A stretch of DNA of 64,000 bases, from the NCBI GenBank assembly GCA_946894095.1, contig OX335642.1:3979021-4043020 (forward strand), written 5' to 3'. Of this stretch, positions 23,871 through 34,700 are shown in pieces. The translations under genes and the position numbers were made by a program. The notes beneath the pieces were generated by a model that worked only from the letters and a program-made list of their open reading frames with translations, did no database searches and was not told where the DNA came from. Numbering within the stretch: the first letter of the stretch is position 1; each line of letters opens with the position of its first letter. Source of the DNA: Incurvaria masculella (taxonomy: Eukaryota > Arthropoda > Insecta > Lepidoptera > Incurvariidae).

Positions 23871-23876
23871 ACCCAA

Positions 23877-24464
23877 ACTATCAATATATCACAAATATTT
23901 CATTTTGTTTTTTTTTACCTATCCAAGGTGAGTTCAGATCAATAAAAACATCACCGGTTTATAGATATACATATCACAAAACTGTTATATTATATTAATT
24001 TAGCAATTGATGAATATAAGAACTGGGCGCATCCGAAGTTCAACATGGCCGCGTAGGAAACGTGCCAGGCTGAGAGCAGCCAACCTAATTTTTTTATGAA
24101 GTATGTTCATAGGACTATCGAATGGTGGTATTGTCATCTTGTTACTCGATGACGTATTTTTTTTTATTTTTCGACATTTTAAAACCGGCCAACCTCAGAA
24201 CGTGCCAGGGTAGGACGAGCCAACCTACTTTTTTTTAGCTTTTCTTGATGACCTTTACCGATTGTGCTAGGTCTCATGTTGTTACTCGATGACGTTAAAT
24301 TCTACCAAAAAAGTGATTTAATATTACCTACTGCACAAAACGTTCCAGGTTTGGGTCAGGCAACCTAGTATTTTTAGGAAGCCTATTCTAATCCGCACAA
24401 CCACAAATGGGTCCCATGTTGTTACTCGATGACGTAGGGTTGACTACGGTCCGCTCTCGTACTA
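23877..24464 (-). repeat. Right terminal inverted repeat with 3 x 140-bp sub-repeats
   Basis: Inverse of 16147-16728: tgttactcgatgacgt appears three times, near 24145, 24285 and 24425. Ends CCGCTCTCGTACTA. Confidence 0.85.
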
Positions 24465-24545
24465 TCTAGTTCGATCAGAATAAAGCAATTTTGAGCAAAT
24501 TGTGGATCTCTGATAAAATATATGGATGCCCATATTCTGCTTAGA

Positions 24546-25854
24546 TCTTATTTCCATAGATCTCCTTTCCACATAGATCTTCCGATCCGACATTCGTAGC
24601 AAACTAGCTGACGTTCCCAGCTTAGTTTGGGTCAATGTCGTTTTGGGCATTCACCTCAGCGAGCCCGGTATAATCAGAAACCTTCGGAGGCGTGCACGCA
24701 TAACTTACCAAAGTTCCACCTCAATCGGACGAATGGTTTACGAACGCATTAAAGACAAAACGTTTCTTCATACAAACTTTGGCCCTCGGTTCATCCATTT
24801 AGTTTTAGTTTTTCAAAAACCCTTCTTATTGCAGCTATAAGGTGCTGAAGTATTATTTCCTCTATGTTTTAAAAATCTAGGTCCAGCTGTTTAGTTTGTG
24901 CGTTGTGTGTCAATCAGTCAGCACAGTTCTGTTTTATGTTCATATATCAACCAATCACGTTTACCTCGGAGTATTCTTTCTGGGATAGTGTTCAAGAATA
25001 AGAAGTGTATAAGAAGTCGGAAGCTCGTAAACCAACGGCGAACACATTGGTGTTTCTGATGCGGAAGGCCTTTGACGTCCTGACACTAAATGTATTCCAT
25101 CGAAGACTGGATTATCTATCAAATATCTGCTCAAGAAAATTAAGTGGAATCAGTAAAATTAGAAAGTGTCAGGTTTTGCTAGCAAGCGACTGTACGCGCT
25201 CTGGCCTGATGAAGTGTGGAGGGCCGCATTCCAAGTGCCGGCGTTACCTGCAATCTCAGTCTCAGTACCTATGTATGTACTTACGTCTTACGTGCACTTG
25301 GATTCTAGATAGAGAAATACTCGTCACTTTTTTACAACCTTTTTTTGGCTATGCCCCTCTGATAGCCTCGGAACCAGCGATAGTTGGTTCCGTTTTCAAG
25401 GAGTAATGCAGTTCCTGCGGCTCAGTGGTACTTCAAAAACCCGCGAAAATTCGGAATCTCTGAAATGGTTATAATTTCACATCTGAATGGGTATAATTAC
25501 GCACCAAAATATCTCGACCACCCCCAAAGATCCGAATCGGATCTAGGGTTTCATTGAAAATTTCGTATGAGAAAAAGAAAGGTCGTGGTTTTGGTTCAAT
25601 ATTCGGAAAAAATCGAATTGGCGAAAACAATCTTGCGCTGCTCCCTCCTCCACAAGGCTTTCTTGAGCAAGCGTTGTCGAAAGGACGACAACGATTGTCA
25701 AAAGTTTGCATTAATAAGGACGGAATAGGAAAATAGAGGAATGGGAAAAGGCTGATGAGGTGTGAGATTGTTAAAGCAGTAATAATAGAATAGGAGGTCG
25801 CGACAAAACTGGGAACGATAACGTAAATGGCTGAAACGGGGTTCACGGGATAAA
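24546..25854. other. No recognised gene
   Basis: Contains a 133-residue + frame (25005-25406) and a 125-residue - frame (25469-25846). Neither has a domain I recognise nor a repeat counterpart in the window. Confidence 0.35.
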
Positions 25855-26314
25855 GACCAACCCTCCGAAGCTAAATGGGTCGGTCTGCCTGCGCCAAGTG
25901 TTTGCTTTACTCAGATAAGGCGCCTGACAGATCGTGACAAAAAAAATATACATGACAATGTTAATACTGCAAATAACGTAGCTTGAAAGTATCACTACAT
26001 GCATGCTTATTAATACCAAAAAAAATTCCTATAGGCGATTGAGGTTTTAGATAAAACTTTAGTTATATTTATTCATTAACTTATTTATTTGTTTTCACCG
26101 TATTGGTTCTGTAGGCAGACATAATATAGTTATATTTAAGTAGTATATTACTAAACCGACTGGTTATGGTTGTATAATTCATATGTAAACATATTTCTAG
26201 GCAATCAGTACATTCATCAGCAGGTATATATATCAACATCTTTAATGCATATATAATCTAGCTAACGCCATTTGGCGCAGGCAGACCGAAATATTAAGCA
26301 TCAGAGGGTTGGTC
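25855..26314. mobile_element. Inverted-repeat MITE U
   Basis: About 460 bp; ends gaccaaccctccgaagct and (inverse) gaccaaccctctgatgctta, followed by tcggtctgcctgcgccaa in both arms (about 45 bp of imperfect inverted repeat). Target duplication not clear. It abuts a LINE tail. Confidence 0.7.
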
Positions 26315-26343
26315 ACTAATCTGTGAATCCATGATAATATAAT

Positions 26344-27250
26344 TTAAATATGAATAACCGTAGAAAACTCAAATATAGAGTTTGTTTATTCAAAGTCATA
26401 ACCAAAAAACAGCCGCCATACCTACATGAAAAGTTGTCATGGTCTAAAACTAGTCACAATTACCCTACCAGAGTAAGCAGCTATCAACTAATCATACCCC
26501 GGCATACACTGAGGTCCTTTAGGGGCAGTTTTAGTTATGCCGCTGCAAAAATATGGAACGACCTTCCGCCTCCTGTCCGCTCAAGCAAAAGTCATTATAT
26601 ATTCAAAAAACTCTTTCGAAATTGGCTACTATCAACTCAATAATGTATACTTCAAGAATATCTATGTTGTTTCTACGCCTGATTATTTTTTTCTTCTTTT
26701 CTCACCCTTCGAAAATTACAGTGCACACGCACACACCCTCACGCACCCTAACACACCCTCACACACACACACACACCCTCACCAACCACGCTACAAACTA
26801 AACCCTGCCCTCAAAACCGTTTTCTTAACAACACATTATTCAGTCAGATTACTTTGTTGTGTTTTCTTCTCATAATTGAATTTTTAGTCTATATATCGCA
26901 TGCCGTCGATGCCACATTGCATTTATCGTGTATGTAGCTTTTGAGCCCGGTGTTGGCTGGAAACCAGCGGCTCTAGGTATGTTTTGCGACGCACCTAGTG
27001 CACTATCGCTGAGCCTATCACCCTTTCCTCCGATTTACATGGTATATCATAGTAGGCACATACCTATTAATATAACTATCTTTTATTTTATTTTTTCTTT
27101 CTCTTCACTGTGTCAAATAAATTTAAAATTTTAGTCTAAAATGTAAAATGTAACTACCTATGTTATGTTACCTGTGCTATGTTACCTGAATGTTTGTATA
27201 ATCGAGTGTAATAAGAGGAATAAACGAGGTATTATTATTATTATTATTAA
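26344..27250 (+). pseudogene. LINE 3' end: ORF2 tail, 3' UTR and ATT tail
   Basis: 26350-26643 reads PPYLHEKLSW, HNYPTRVSSYQLIIPRHTLR, AAAKIWNDLPPPVRSS and FKKLF: the standard C-terminal tail of Jockey/CR1-like proteins. A non-coding stretch with a (CA)n tract (26725-26780) follows and ends in a (ATT)n tail at 27230-27249, the 3' terminus of the element. Confidence 0.75.
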
Positions 27251-28369
27251 ATGGCTGAACCATTTACATTATCGTGACCAAATAATGTCGTGATCTCCTG
27301 GAAAATAAAACAGAGGAGGCGGGCTCTCGGAATGACCCATTGCTGCTTGGAACCATTCACGGACTGGGTACTCTTGTTGTAGAACTTTTTCTCTGGCTTT
27401 CTCGACATATTTGTTTACTTCTCAGCCGTCTGTTATGACAACTAGAGGCTATGCAGACCGCGGCTTTCCTGGAAATGTTCTACGCAAGAACGTTTATAAA
27501 GTAATGGATGTGAGATGCTCATAAGCTCGCTATCACCAAAAGCGTCCCCATAATACGTTTTATGGGTTTTACAAAGAAATACCGAAAATAATTGATTAAA
27601 ACATTCCCAGATGATAGCAAAGTTTTGTTATGTTTCTATTTTTTCAAAGTTATCTCGTTTTTCACGATTTTTTCCAACAAACTTTCATTTTACATCACAG
27701 CGAGTCGCGTGCAATCGACATTACGATGGGCTATGGGCTCGGAGTTTGCCTTTTTAAACGACTTCAAAAAAGGAGGAGGTTCTCAAATTCACCAGTTGCC
27801 AATATTGAATTTTCTTAATTTCTAATCCTTGTGTGAATTTTTTCTTCAATGTGAATTTGCCTTCTTAATTTGGTCCCACTGTTGATTGTCGGTCTGTCAG
27901 ATTATTAATTGAAACCTGAATCCAATGCGTTATGGACAGCTTTTGATAAACGAATGCAGCCTTCTACGTCGACCCTTTGAATTCGTCTCGCTTTAAAAAT
28001 CTGCATTCAATGCCGGACTGCCGCAATTCGCGCAATCAATTCAAGATGGCGGCCATAGTCTATGGCTCGCTCGCAGCTGTCACAGCGACTGTCTATGCCC
28101 TTTGTTTAGACTCTTTTGTTTCAATTTGGCGAAGTTTTTGCCATCGAAACTTGCAGGCCGGACGTTTTTGTAGGGCGGGATATTCGCGAGGCATGCGCGC
28201 CATTGTTCGCGTCTGCGAATTTTAGCAGATGAAAAATAAAAAGCGAATCGAATATTTTGTTTGTGGGATCGTCGAGAGGGCCGCGTTTTGTTTTTTACCT
28301 GAATGGCTACGCCCCGCTAAGGAGGGACAAGAGCGGCGACTGAAACGCGTTTTTGTGGAGGCGGTGTGA
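27251..28369. other. Mostly unassigned
   Basis: AT-rich with a small frame at 28046-28225 (listed separately). No repeat family seen. Confidence 0.35.
28046..28225 (+). CDS. Small hypothetical ORF with signal-like start
   Basis: The ATG in a good context (caagATGG) opens a 59-residue frame beginning MAAIVYGSLAAVTATVYALC, a hydrophobic start like a signal peptide, followed by a Cys/Arg-rich tail. No family recognised. In TE-rich DNA such a frame may be chance, so confidence is low. Confidence 0.15.
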   Translation: MAAIVYGSLAAVTATVYALCLDSFVSIWRSFCHRNLQAGRFCRAGYSRGMRAIVRVCEF

Positions 28370-28560
28370 CGAGTGAGTTCGCTTACGAAATCGCTCACTG
28401 CTGACGCTCTCGAGATCCAACGACACATAAGAACCTCACAGGACGCTCTTTTAGTGCATCGGACATTCGATGTTGCGCGTTCCGGATTCGTCAGCGAACT
28501 GACTACAACCAGTGCTTTTCGAATCACTTGTGGCTTCGCTACCGTCATACGAATGAGTTT
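28370..28560. repeat. Interspersed repeat M, copy 2
   Basis: Tracts ttcgcttacgaaatcgctca, gagatccaacgacacataag and cttgtggcttcgctaccgtc are shared with 61885-62045. Confidence 0.45.
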
Positions 28561-29101
28561 CGAATTATGTTCCCGTCCTTCCATGCCCGCTGGCGGCGAC
28601 GACAGACAAGCTTTCTCCGAATCGATCAAGACCTTCCAAAAATCTTTAACCACCATTGCCTTATATTGAAATCGGTTAAGATCTTTTAAGTTCTGAAAGA
28701 GTTTGAATGAGGTAGTGGTGAATCACACATTGTCACAGAATAACTAATAGTGCTACGCACAGAAGTTGCACTCCCCGACAGTAATTTTTCAATTTTCATC
28801 CTAAATGTCCTTATTATAAAGTATTTATTACGTCGCTCATTGCCGGCGCGGCGGAGAGATGAAACGCGTCGTCGCTCACCCGCCCCATATCGCTGGAATG
28901 CGGCTTGCGCTAGGGTTATCACACACTGCCGCCGCCAAACAGTATTGTTTGGTATTGTCCGGGTTATTGTTGTTATTGGCCGGGTTGATAATATCACATT
29001 TGATAAAAAGTTGGTCGAAACGGTAATAAAACATTGTCCGTGTTTTCCATTCAGTTCAATATCGCCGTGCTCAGGAAAAGAAGGTCCTGGTATGGCAAAA
29101 A
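28561..29101. other. Unassigned; SINE-like family H scrap at 29025-29100
   Basis: Frames of 153 (-) and 161 (+) residues overlap one another here and run into the family A repeat, so I do not accept them. 29029-29098 (attgtccgtgttttccattc ... ggtcctggtatgg) is a family H fragment. Confidence 0.4.
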
Positions 29102-29346
29102 CCGGCCAAGTGCGAGTCGGGCTCGTACTGGAAGGGTTCCGTACCATCGTACAAGATCAAACAAATTTTTTTTTTGTAGGAGGCATATTAAAACTTAAAC
29201 TTAAACTTTTTTTTTTTACCTATTTGTTGTTCTAGCGGCACTCTGTGAAAATTTCAGCTGCCTACCTATTACGGTTCCTGAGATACGGACGGACAGCGGA
29301 GGCTTAGTAATAGGGTTCAGTTTTCACCCTTTGGGTACGGAACCCT
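29102..29346 (+). repeat. Family A interspersed repeat
   Basis: Forward copy with a contracted microsatellite (two cgga units). Follows a fragment of SINE-like family H (29025-29100). Confidence 0.8.
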
Positions 29347-29618
29347 AAAAACGAACTACATGCAGCAAAGCAGAATAGGCAATAAGTACCTGGGGCTGCC
29401 ACGAATGATTGCCCATTATTGTTTCACTAGGCGAAACCAATTTATGTTGTTTTTCCTTGTAATACATGGATAAATACTACCTAATGTATAAAAAAGTGCT
29501 GTGCTGATACCAGTTAAATTCGTGTCAATTCAATAGGCCCCTCATAACACTATACCACATACCTACCTACATAAAGGCAAAACGTCAATAAACCTAAACT
29601 AAAAAAATAAACTCTCCT

Positions 29619-29725
29619 TTCAGAATATTTCGGAAGCGTAAAGAAAGGTAACTTCAAATTCTTTCGTGTACTATGACATCCGTTCACGCAACAGTTATTA
29701 TATTTAGTTCTATGATGATTAGACA
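29619..29725 (-). CDS. THAP zinc-finger N-terminal half (orphan exon)
   Basis: On the - strand an ATG at 29725 opens MSNHHRTKYNNCCVNGCHST, then about 16 more residues with LPFFTLPKYSER. C-x2-4-C near the N-terminus followed by an FF-x-LPK motif is the first half of a THAP DNA-binding domain (C2CH). The second half (C-x2-H) is not in frame; the reading continues into low-complexity sequence, so an intron or a truncation follows. THAP domains occur in host transcription factors and in P-element-type transposases; which applies here cannot be told. Confidence 0.5.
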
Positions 29726-30726
29726 TTATTACGAATAATAACGGCGAAAGTGCGCTTTTCGAAACGACTGATCGACTGGACGTAGTGGACGTGCGAGCGT
29801 GTGCGCGCGGCGGCCCTGACTGAATTAGGAACCTCGGGTTCCCGAGCGCCGTAGGTGAAGATCTCAGTAGGTATTTAGGAGTGACGGATGCCTGACATTG
29901 TTCATGAGGCTCCAACTGACTCCAGCGTTCAGCAAACAAACGATAATGGCAATCTCCGGAAGTATTGAGTTTGCGTTAGGGTTCATTGTTGCATGCGCGT
30001 GAAAATCGAGCGCGACGAAGCGAAATTTAGGTTTTTGATCTGTAAAGTCTACCTTCTAAAGTGGATTAATATATGTTTCACAGTTATTTACTAGATAAAT
30101 ATGTTATCTTATACCACAAAAAAGAAAAATGTCTAAATCATTTATAGTTTCCAAGCGCCGCCGGCTTGAAAACCAAGTAAAAACTTTTAAATAAGTGTTT
30201 ACAAAAATAATTTTTTTTAAGAAGATAAGCAACTTATTAAATCCGTTTTACGGTCGTACACTAGATAACAGTCTTTTTTTTCGTCGAGTCAAGTCGATTT
30301 TTTTTCATGAAGTTCTTCTCGGTCGTCCGGGCGTGGCAGTTTCACCCACTAAGGTTCTGTAACTTTGCTTCGTCCTTCTTTCATCAGTGTTTCGTTTTAC
30401 ACGTCCAAACCATCTTAACATGTCTACGCCGTCCTCTATTTCCTTTTTAACGTGCTACTGTCTCTTATCCTACTGTTTAGTTTCTTAAACGAATGTGATA
30501 TTGATGTATAATCATCCGCGAAGCAAGGACACATTCATTAAAGAAATAGAGTAAAAACTTTTAACTTTGTGAGTATACTGCAAGGCTGGACCCGGACCAG
30601 CAAAATATACCTTTCGCGAGTATTGCGTCTATCTATTTCGCCACTTGTTGTGTACATATAATTTGGAACTATACAATCCCTCTTCCTGTAATGATGTGCT
30701 TCCTACTTTTGATTAAAGATTTACCT
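29726..30726. other. No recognised gene
   Basis: May hold 5' sequence of the THAP exon (its - strand upstream side). Otherwise AT-rich and featureless. Confidence 0.3.
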
Positions 30727-30925
30727 CATTAATTTTGAGTTTCAGCGACATCTAAATTTGGAGCATTGTAATGAGATTTTAAAAATAATCTGAAAAAGTA
30801 TTGGTCGTGACTTAGTCCTGCTTCCGACGAATGTCATGACCAATACTTTTTCAGATTATTTTCAAAATCTGATTACAATGCTTCAAATGTAGATGTCGCT
30901 GAAACTCAAAATTAATGAGATAACG
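30727..30925. mobile_element. Snapback MITE with ~90-bp arms
   Basis: Arms 30727-30816 and 30836-30925 are near-perfect inverses (ttaattttgagtttcagcga / tcgctgaaactcaaaattaa; aaaaagtattggtc / gaccaatactttttc) around a short loop. Non-coding. Confidence 0.8.
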
Positions 30926-31904
30926 GTAATGTCGTATCCATTAAATACATAAAATTATCAAAGATTTACCTGTTATACACTACTAACGCATAGCACTTGG
31001 GCATCTTCTTCCATACCGGAGTCTTTCTTACATAGTTCAGAACTGCCATGCGAGCTATTGGCGAACGGTTTCACGACACCGCTCAAGCTATTTCCAGGAC
31101 TTTTCCAAGAAGTTATTTTTATGTCCACTCACTGCACTGTATCACGTTATATTGGAGTATTTTCTTAAGGCGGGGCAAATCCTTCTATTTTACCAACTAT
31201 GTGATGTGATTTACTTCGCTCGATTGAGAAGAGGGAAATACATACATTTTACTTTTATTTAAGTTAATCAACAAGTAGAAAACATTTTTATGCATAATTT
31301 GGTAATGGATTGAATTTCATCAACTTTGGCATGTTTTTATGAATCCATACTTTGTCCAAAAAGGCTCGTTAGTTTGGATTTATCGCGAAATTAAAAGCGG
31401 GCCGTACGAATCGAATGAATCGCGCGCCAATTTACTTTGCCTGGGCCTACATTTAAAACATCTAAAAAGATTACGTCGAACCTTCGTTTGCTATCGACCC
31501 CGCCATGCCCTAATGTGCTCCTACAAATTGAGCTCTGCCTTCATGATCAGAATCGCCTCTGAGCCGATCTGAAAGTCATCATCTCCATGCTCCAGTGGCC
31601 CAGTGACTCCGAGGGCCACTCTCGTTTCGCGACGCGGCTTTGCCTCCCTTGCGCCTTGGTAATTTGTTCGTTGCGTGACTCGAATGCACAAACATTTCAG
31701 GGGATGAAAACGTCGACCCACTTCGAGATGAGGCTTCGTGAAAAACGGGGCGGCCGGCGCATAGTTTAGCGGATTTTTTTTGAGATCGGAAAACTGCGAC
31801 CGGTGCTCGTTGCCGTTTTGATCCTTCGAGCCGGATAAAGGTGTCAGGTTTTTTTATTTTGATCCTTCGAGCCGGATGAACAAAACTTTCGGATCGTCGA
31901 GTGC
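30926..31904. other. No recognised gene
   Basis: Mixed sequence; frames up to 77 residues. A short direct repeat (gatccttcgagccggat) occurs at about 31820 and 31860. Nothing else seen. Confidence 0.35.
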
Positions 31905-32262
31905 TCTGTATGGGTAGTCGACGTTCTCATTTAATTTGGCGTTTACGAAACTCGAAGTTACGTAAAAATGTCACACCCTTACAAGTTTTACTACTTATTC
32001 TGTGGTTTTTCTTCTTCAAACTTTCGAAATGAAACTGGGACTACCGATTTGTATGAAAACGCGGAGTCGGCGTAAACTGCAACGTACTTATTTCATCATT
32101 GACTTATTTTATACGGCAAAGATTCGTATGCTGTCAAAACAAACTCAGACTCGCAAATCTTAGTTCGCTTGACGCCCACTGCGCGGCTGTTCAATTCTTC
32201 ATACATTTGAAAACGCTAGTTGATCGGTTTGGAGTAAACGCCAATTCAGGTGAGGTGTGATC
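31905..32262. mobile_element. Inverted-repeat MITE family D, copy D3
   Basis: Starts gggtagtcgacgttctcatt, contains aatttggcgtttacg, acgcggagtcggcgtaaac, ctcagactcgcaaatcttag and ends aaacgccaattcaggtgagg, the family D order. Confidence 0.6.
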
Positions 32263-32401
32263 GATAGATCATAATACTTGTGCTTTGAAAATATAGGTAC
32301 TCTTGTAAACAATATTTAAATATTCTTTCAATATTCGTCACAATAATTCACCAAGCTATGGATCGGTTCAAATCGAAGGAAAAAGAAAGTAATACCTTAT
32401 G

Positions 32402-32542
32402 CTGAGATTCAAAGACAGTTCTTGGGTCTTGAGACGATTCTCAAGTTTTCCGACTGTAAATTTAGACATTAAATGTATGAAATTTGACATTCGGAAGACT
32501 TGAGAATCGTCTCAAGACCCAAGAACTGTCTTTGAATCTCAG
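32402..32542. mobile_element. Snapback element with ~50-bp near-perfect arms
   Basis: ctgagattcaaagacagttc...cttgagacgattctcaag pairs with the stretch ending 32542; loop 32453-32493. No coding. Confidence 0.85.
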
Positions 32543-32779
32543 AATTCGTTTCATCGTCCAATCGACTCCCAAGGCAACGACTCGAGCACTCGTTGCCATA
32601 TCCTAACCGTCACGTTTCCTCTACAAACAAAGTGTATTCCGCTCCGGTCGCAGGATGTCTAATTCTGGAGAACAAAGACGCCGCGCCCGTCGCGCCGCTC
32701 TGCCGCACCAGACAACCGCGCGTCCTGGCCGCACGTTCCTTCTCAGCCACCGGTTTTGTGCCATCGCACGCGGTAGGGT
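32543..32779. other. GC-rich stretch, open frames, no family
   Basis: 32593-32793 is open for 66 residues (+) and a second frame starts with MSNSGEQRRRARRAAL. Both are explained by base composition; no domain is recognisable. Confidence 0.3.
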
Positions 32780-33018
32780 CAATAATATCATGACAGTACG
32801 TGTGATTTAAGGAATATCATTTTTCGTACTAAGCAGCTACGTCGCTTATTCCAAGGAATGTGTGAAGCTTGATTTGCCTCCGTGCCCAGTTACTAGCAAA
32901 AAATATTTCTTGGCAGGTACTTTTTCTTTTGACACATACCAATTTCGAATTTCCAAAAGTAATATTTGTCAATAACCCACTGTTTACAGTGTTGGTCGAC
33001 TAAAATGACCGCACTTAA

Positions 33019-33566
33019 GGTGGCCCTTTACGGCGGTACTAACTTATTCGCGGGCTCGGTACAAAACCGTGCTGTTGCGCTCTGGGCCCTTCTCTGTTTC
33101 AAAGAAAAAGACAGGCTCCGTGATGAGGAAGATGCAACATGTTCACAAAAAAGACAATGAGCATAGTGTATGATTTGGTAAGATTTACAAAAATTTTAAT
33201 TACAAAACGACTTAAGGCTAAAAGTAAACCACGACCGCTGTAGTCAAAAATCTAACAGAAACCAAATAGATTATAAATTTTGATTAAATAAGCTATGTCT
33301 GATGACTAATCTTTTTTAGATGTTCTTACTTTATCATTGCGTAATCCACCTCCAAAGTTTCTCATATTTTATAAAATGCGCGAAAAAATCGAATTTTCGG
33401 ACCTTATAACTTAGAAACCAAACACAATTTTACAATGCCAACGGTCATCAGACATCTAGTTCGATCAAATAAAGCTATTTTGAGCAAAATTTGGGATCGC
33501 TGCCAAGAAATATGGGTGTGATATTCTTTCCCCGTTTGTATGGGGAATTGAGAAGGATGGCCCACC
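33019..33566 (+). mobile_element. TTAA-type MITE family B, copy B5 (full length)
   Basis: 548 bp, GGTGGCCC...GGCCCACC, TTAA on both sides (33015-33018, 33567-33570). Confidence 0.85.
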
Positions 33567-33782
33567 TTAATAGTTATATAAAAATATTTGACGGCGTATA
33601 TCATGGATATCAAACAACACTCTTACATACTTGTTTGAAAACTTACGGCTTTTCATGCGGCGGGAGAAGACATTGTCCGACGTTTTGAGCTGATCGTTCA
33701 GCCTGTTGTCAAGGATTTAGCCTTTTACATACTTACAATTTAGGTACACTTATAATATTTTTGATATTACCGCGGTCGCGCG

Positions 33783-34284
33783 ACATCCTCCCGCTCAACT
33801 CCCCATACAAACGTGGAAAGACGATCATGCGCATATTTCTTGTCAGAGATCCAAAATTATACTCAAAACAGCTTTATTTGAACGAACTAGATTTCTGAAG
33901 ACTATTAGCATTGTAAAATAGTGTTTGGTTTCGAAGTTATAAGGTCCGCAAGTTGGATTTTTTCGGGCCTTTTATGCAACAGCTTTGGAGGTGGATTACT
34001 CAAAGATAAAATAAAAATATCTTAAAACGATTAGTCATTAGACCTAGCTTGTTTCGTGAAGATTTATAATCAGTTTGGTTGTTGTTTGATTTTTGACTAC
34101 AGCGGACGTGATTTATTTTTAGCTATAAGTCGTTTTGTCATAAAATGTTTCGGTAATCTTACCAAATCGAATCACCTCATCACGGAGCCTGTCTTTTTCT
34201 TTAAAACATAGAAGGTACCAGAGCGCAATACAACGATTTTGTACCGTGCCCGCGAATGAGTTAGTCCCGCCGGGAAGGGCCACC
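33783..34284 (-). mobile_element. TTAA-type MITE family B, copy B6
   Basis: Inverted copy; right end gggaagggccacc|TTAA (34285-34288), the other end degenerate (cgacatcctcccgctcaac). Confidence 0.8.
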
Positions 34285-34526
34285 TTAAGTGCGGACATTT
34301 TAGTCGGCCAACACTGTAAACAGTGGGTTATTGACAAATATTACTTCTGGAAATTCGAAATTGGTATGTGTCAAAAGAAAAAGTACCTGCCAAGAAATAT
34401 ATTTTTTGCTAGTAACTGGGCACGGAGGCAAATCACACTTCACACATTCCTTGGGATAAGCGACGCAGCTGCTTAGTACGAAAAATGATATTCCTTAAAT
34501 CACACGTACTGCCATGATATTATTTG

Positions 34527-34700
34527 CCCAACACACCTCACGAAAAGTAGGTGGTATGCTACGATCTTTCTCATATTGCACGACTACATTGAACTGGATG
34601 GAAAACACGGATTTTTTTTTATTACGTCTTCAACCCCAATGCGGTGGCACCAACCCGGGCGGACTTAAGGCTCCGTATGACGCTAAATCGCACTTAGCTT
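34527..34700 (-). repeat. SINE-like family H fragment
   Basis: ttgcccaacacacc, gactacattgaactggatgg and gtggcaccaacccgggcgg place it as an inverted family H copy. Confidence 0.5.

Larger units (their letters stand above)
16147..24464. mobile_element. 8.3-kb insertion with ~580-bp terminal inverted repeats
   Basis: Both ends start TAGTACGAGAGCGGACCGT. The inverted repeats run 16147-16728 and 23877-24464, with only scattered differences. Flanking TCT (16144-16146, 24465-24467) is the likely target duplication. Each arm holds three direct sub-repeats starting ACGTCATCGAGTAACA at exactly 140-bp spacing (16176, 16316, 16456 in the left arm). Long repetitive arms are the architecture of foldback elements; the superfamily is not clear, since a 3-bp duplication fits CACTA or Harbinger better than FB/Galileo. 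No transposase was recognised inside; the interior is filled by retroelement remnants. Confidence 0.85.
15720..24545 (+). mobile_element. TTAA-type MITE family B, copy B4, split by the 8.3-kb element
   Basis: 15720-16146 is the 5' part of family B (after TTAA at 15716-15719); the reading resumes at 24465 with tctagttcgatcagaataaa and fades near 24540. The two halves join exactly as in uninterrupted copies, sharing TCT at the break. This proves that everything between is a later insertion. Confidence 0.85.
32780..34526. repeat. 1.75-kb inverted duplication carrying two family B MITEs
   Basis: Arms 32780-33566 and 33783-34526. Each arm has about 235 bp of common flank (aatatcatgacagtacgtgt ... 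cactgtttacagtgttgg) followed by a family B element at the same TTAA (next to ccgcac). The 216-bp spacer 33567-33782 holds a Penelope-associated scrap. The shared insertion site shows duplication after the MITE inserted. Confidence 0.8.

Noticed and set aside
28686..29235. Overlapping 153- and 161-residue frames on opposite strands
   Set aside because: They include SINE-like and family A repeat sequence at one end and show no known domain.
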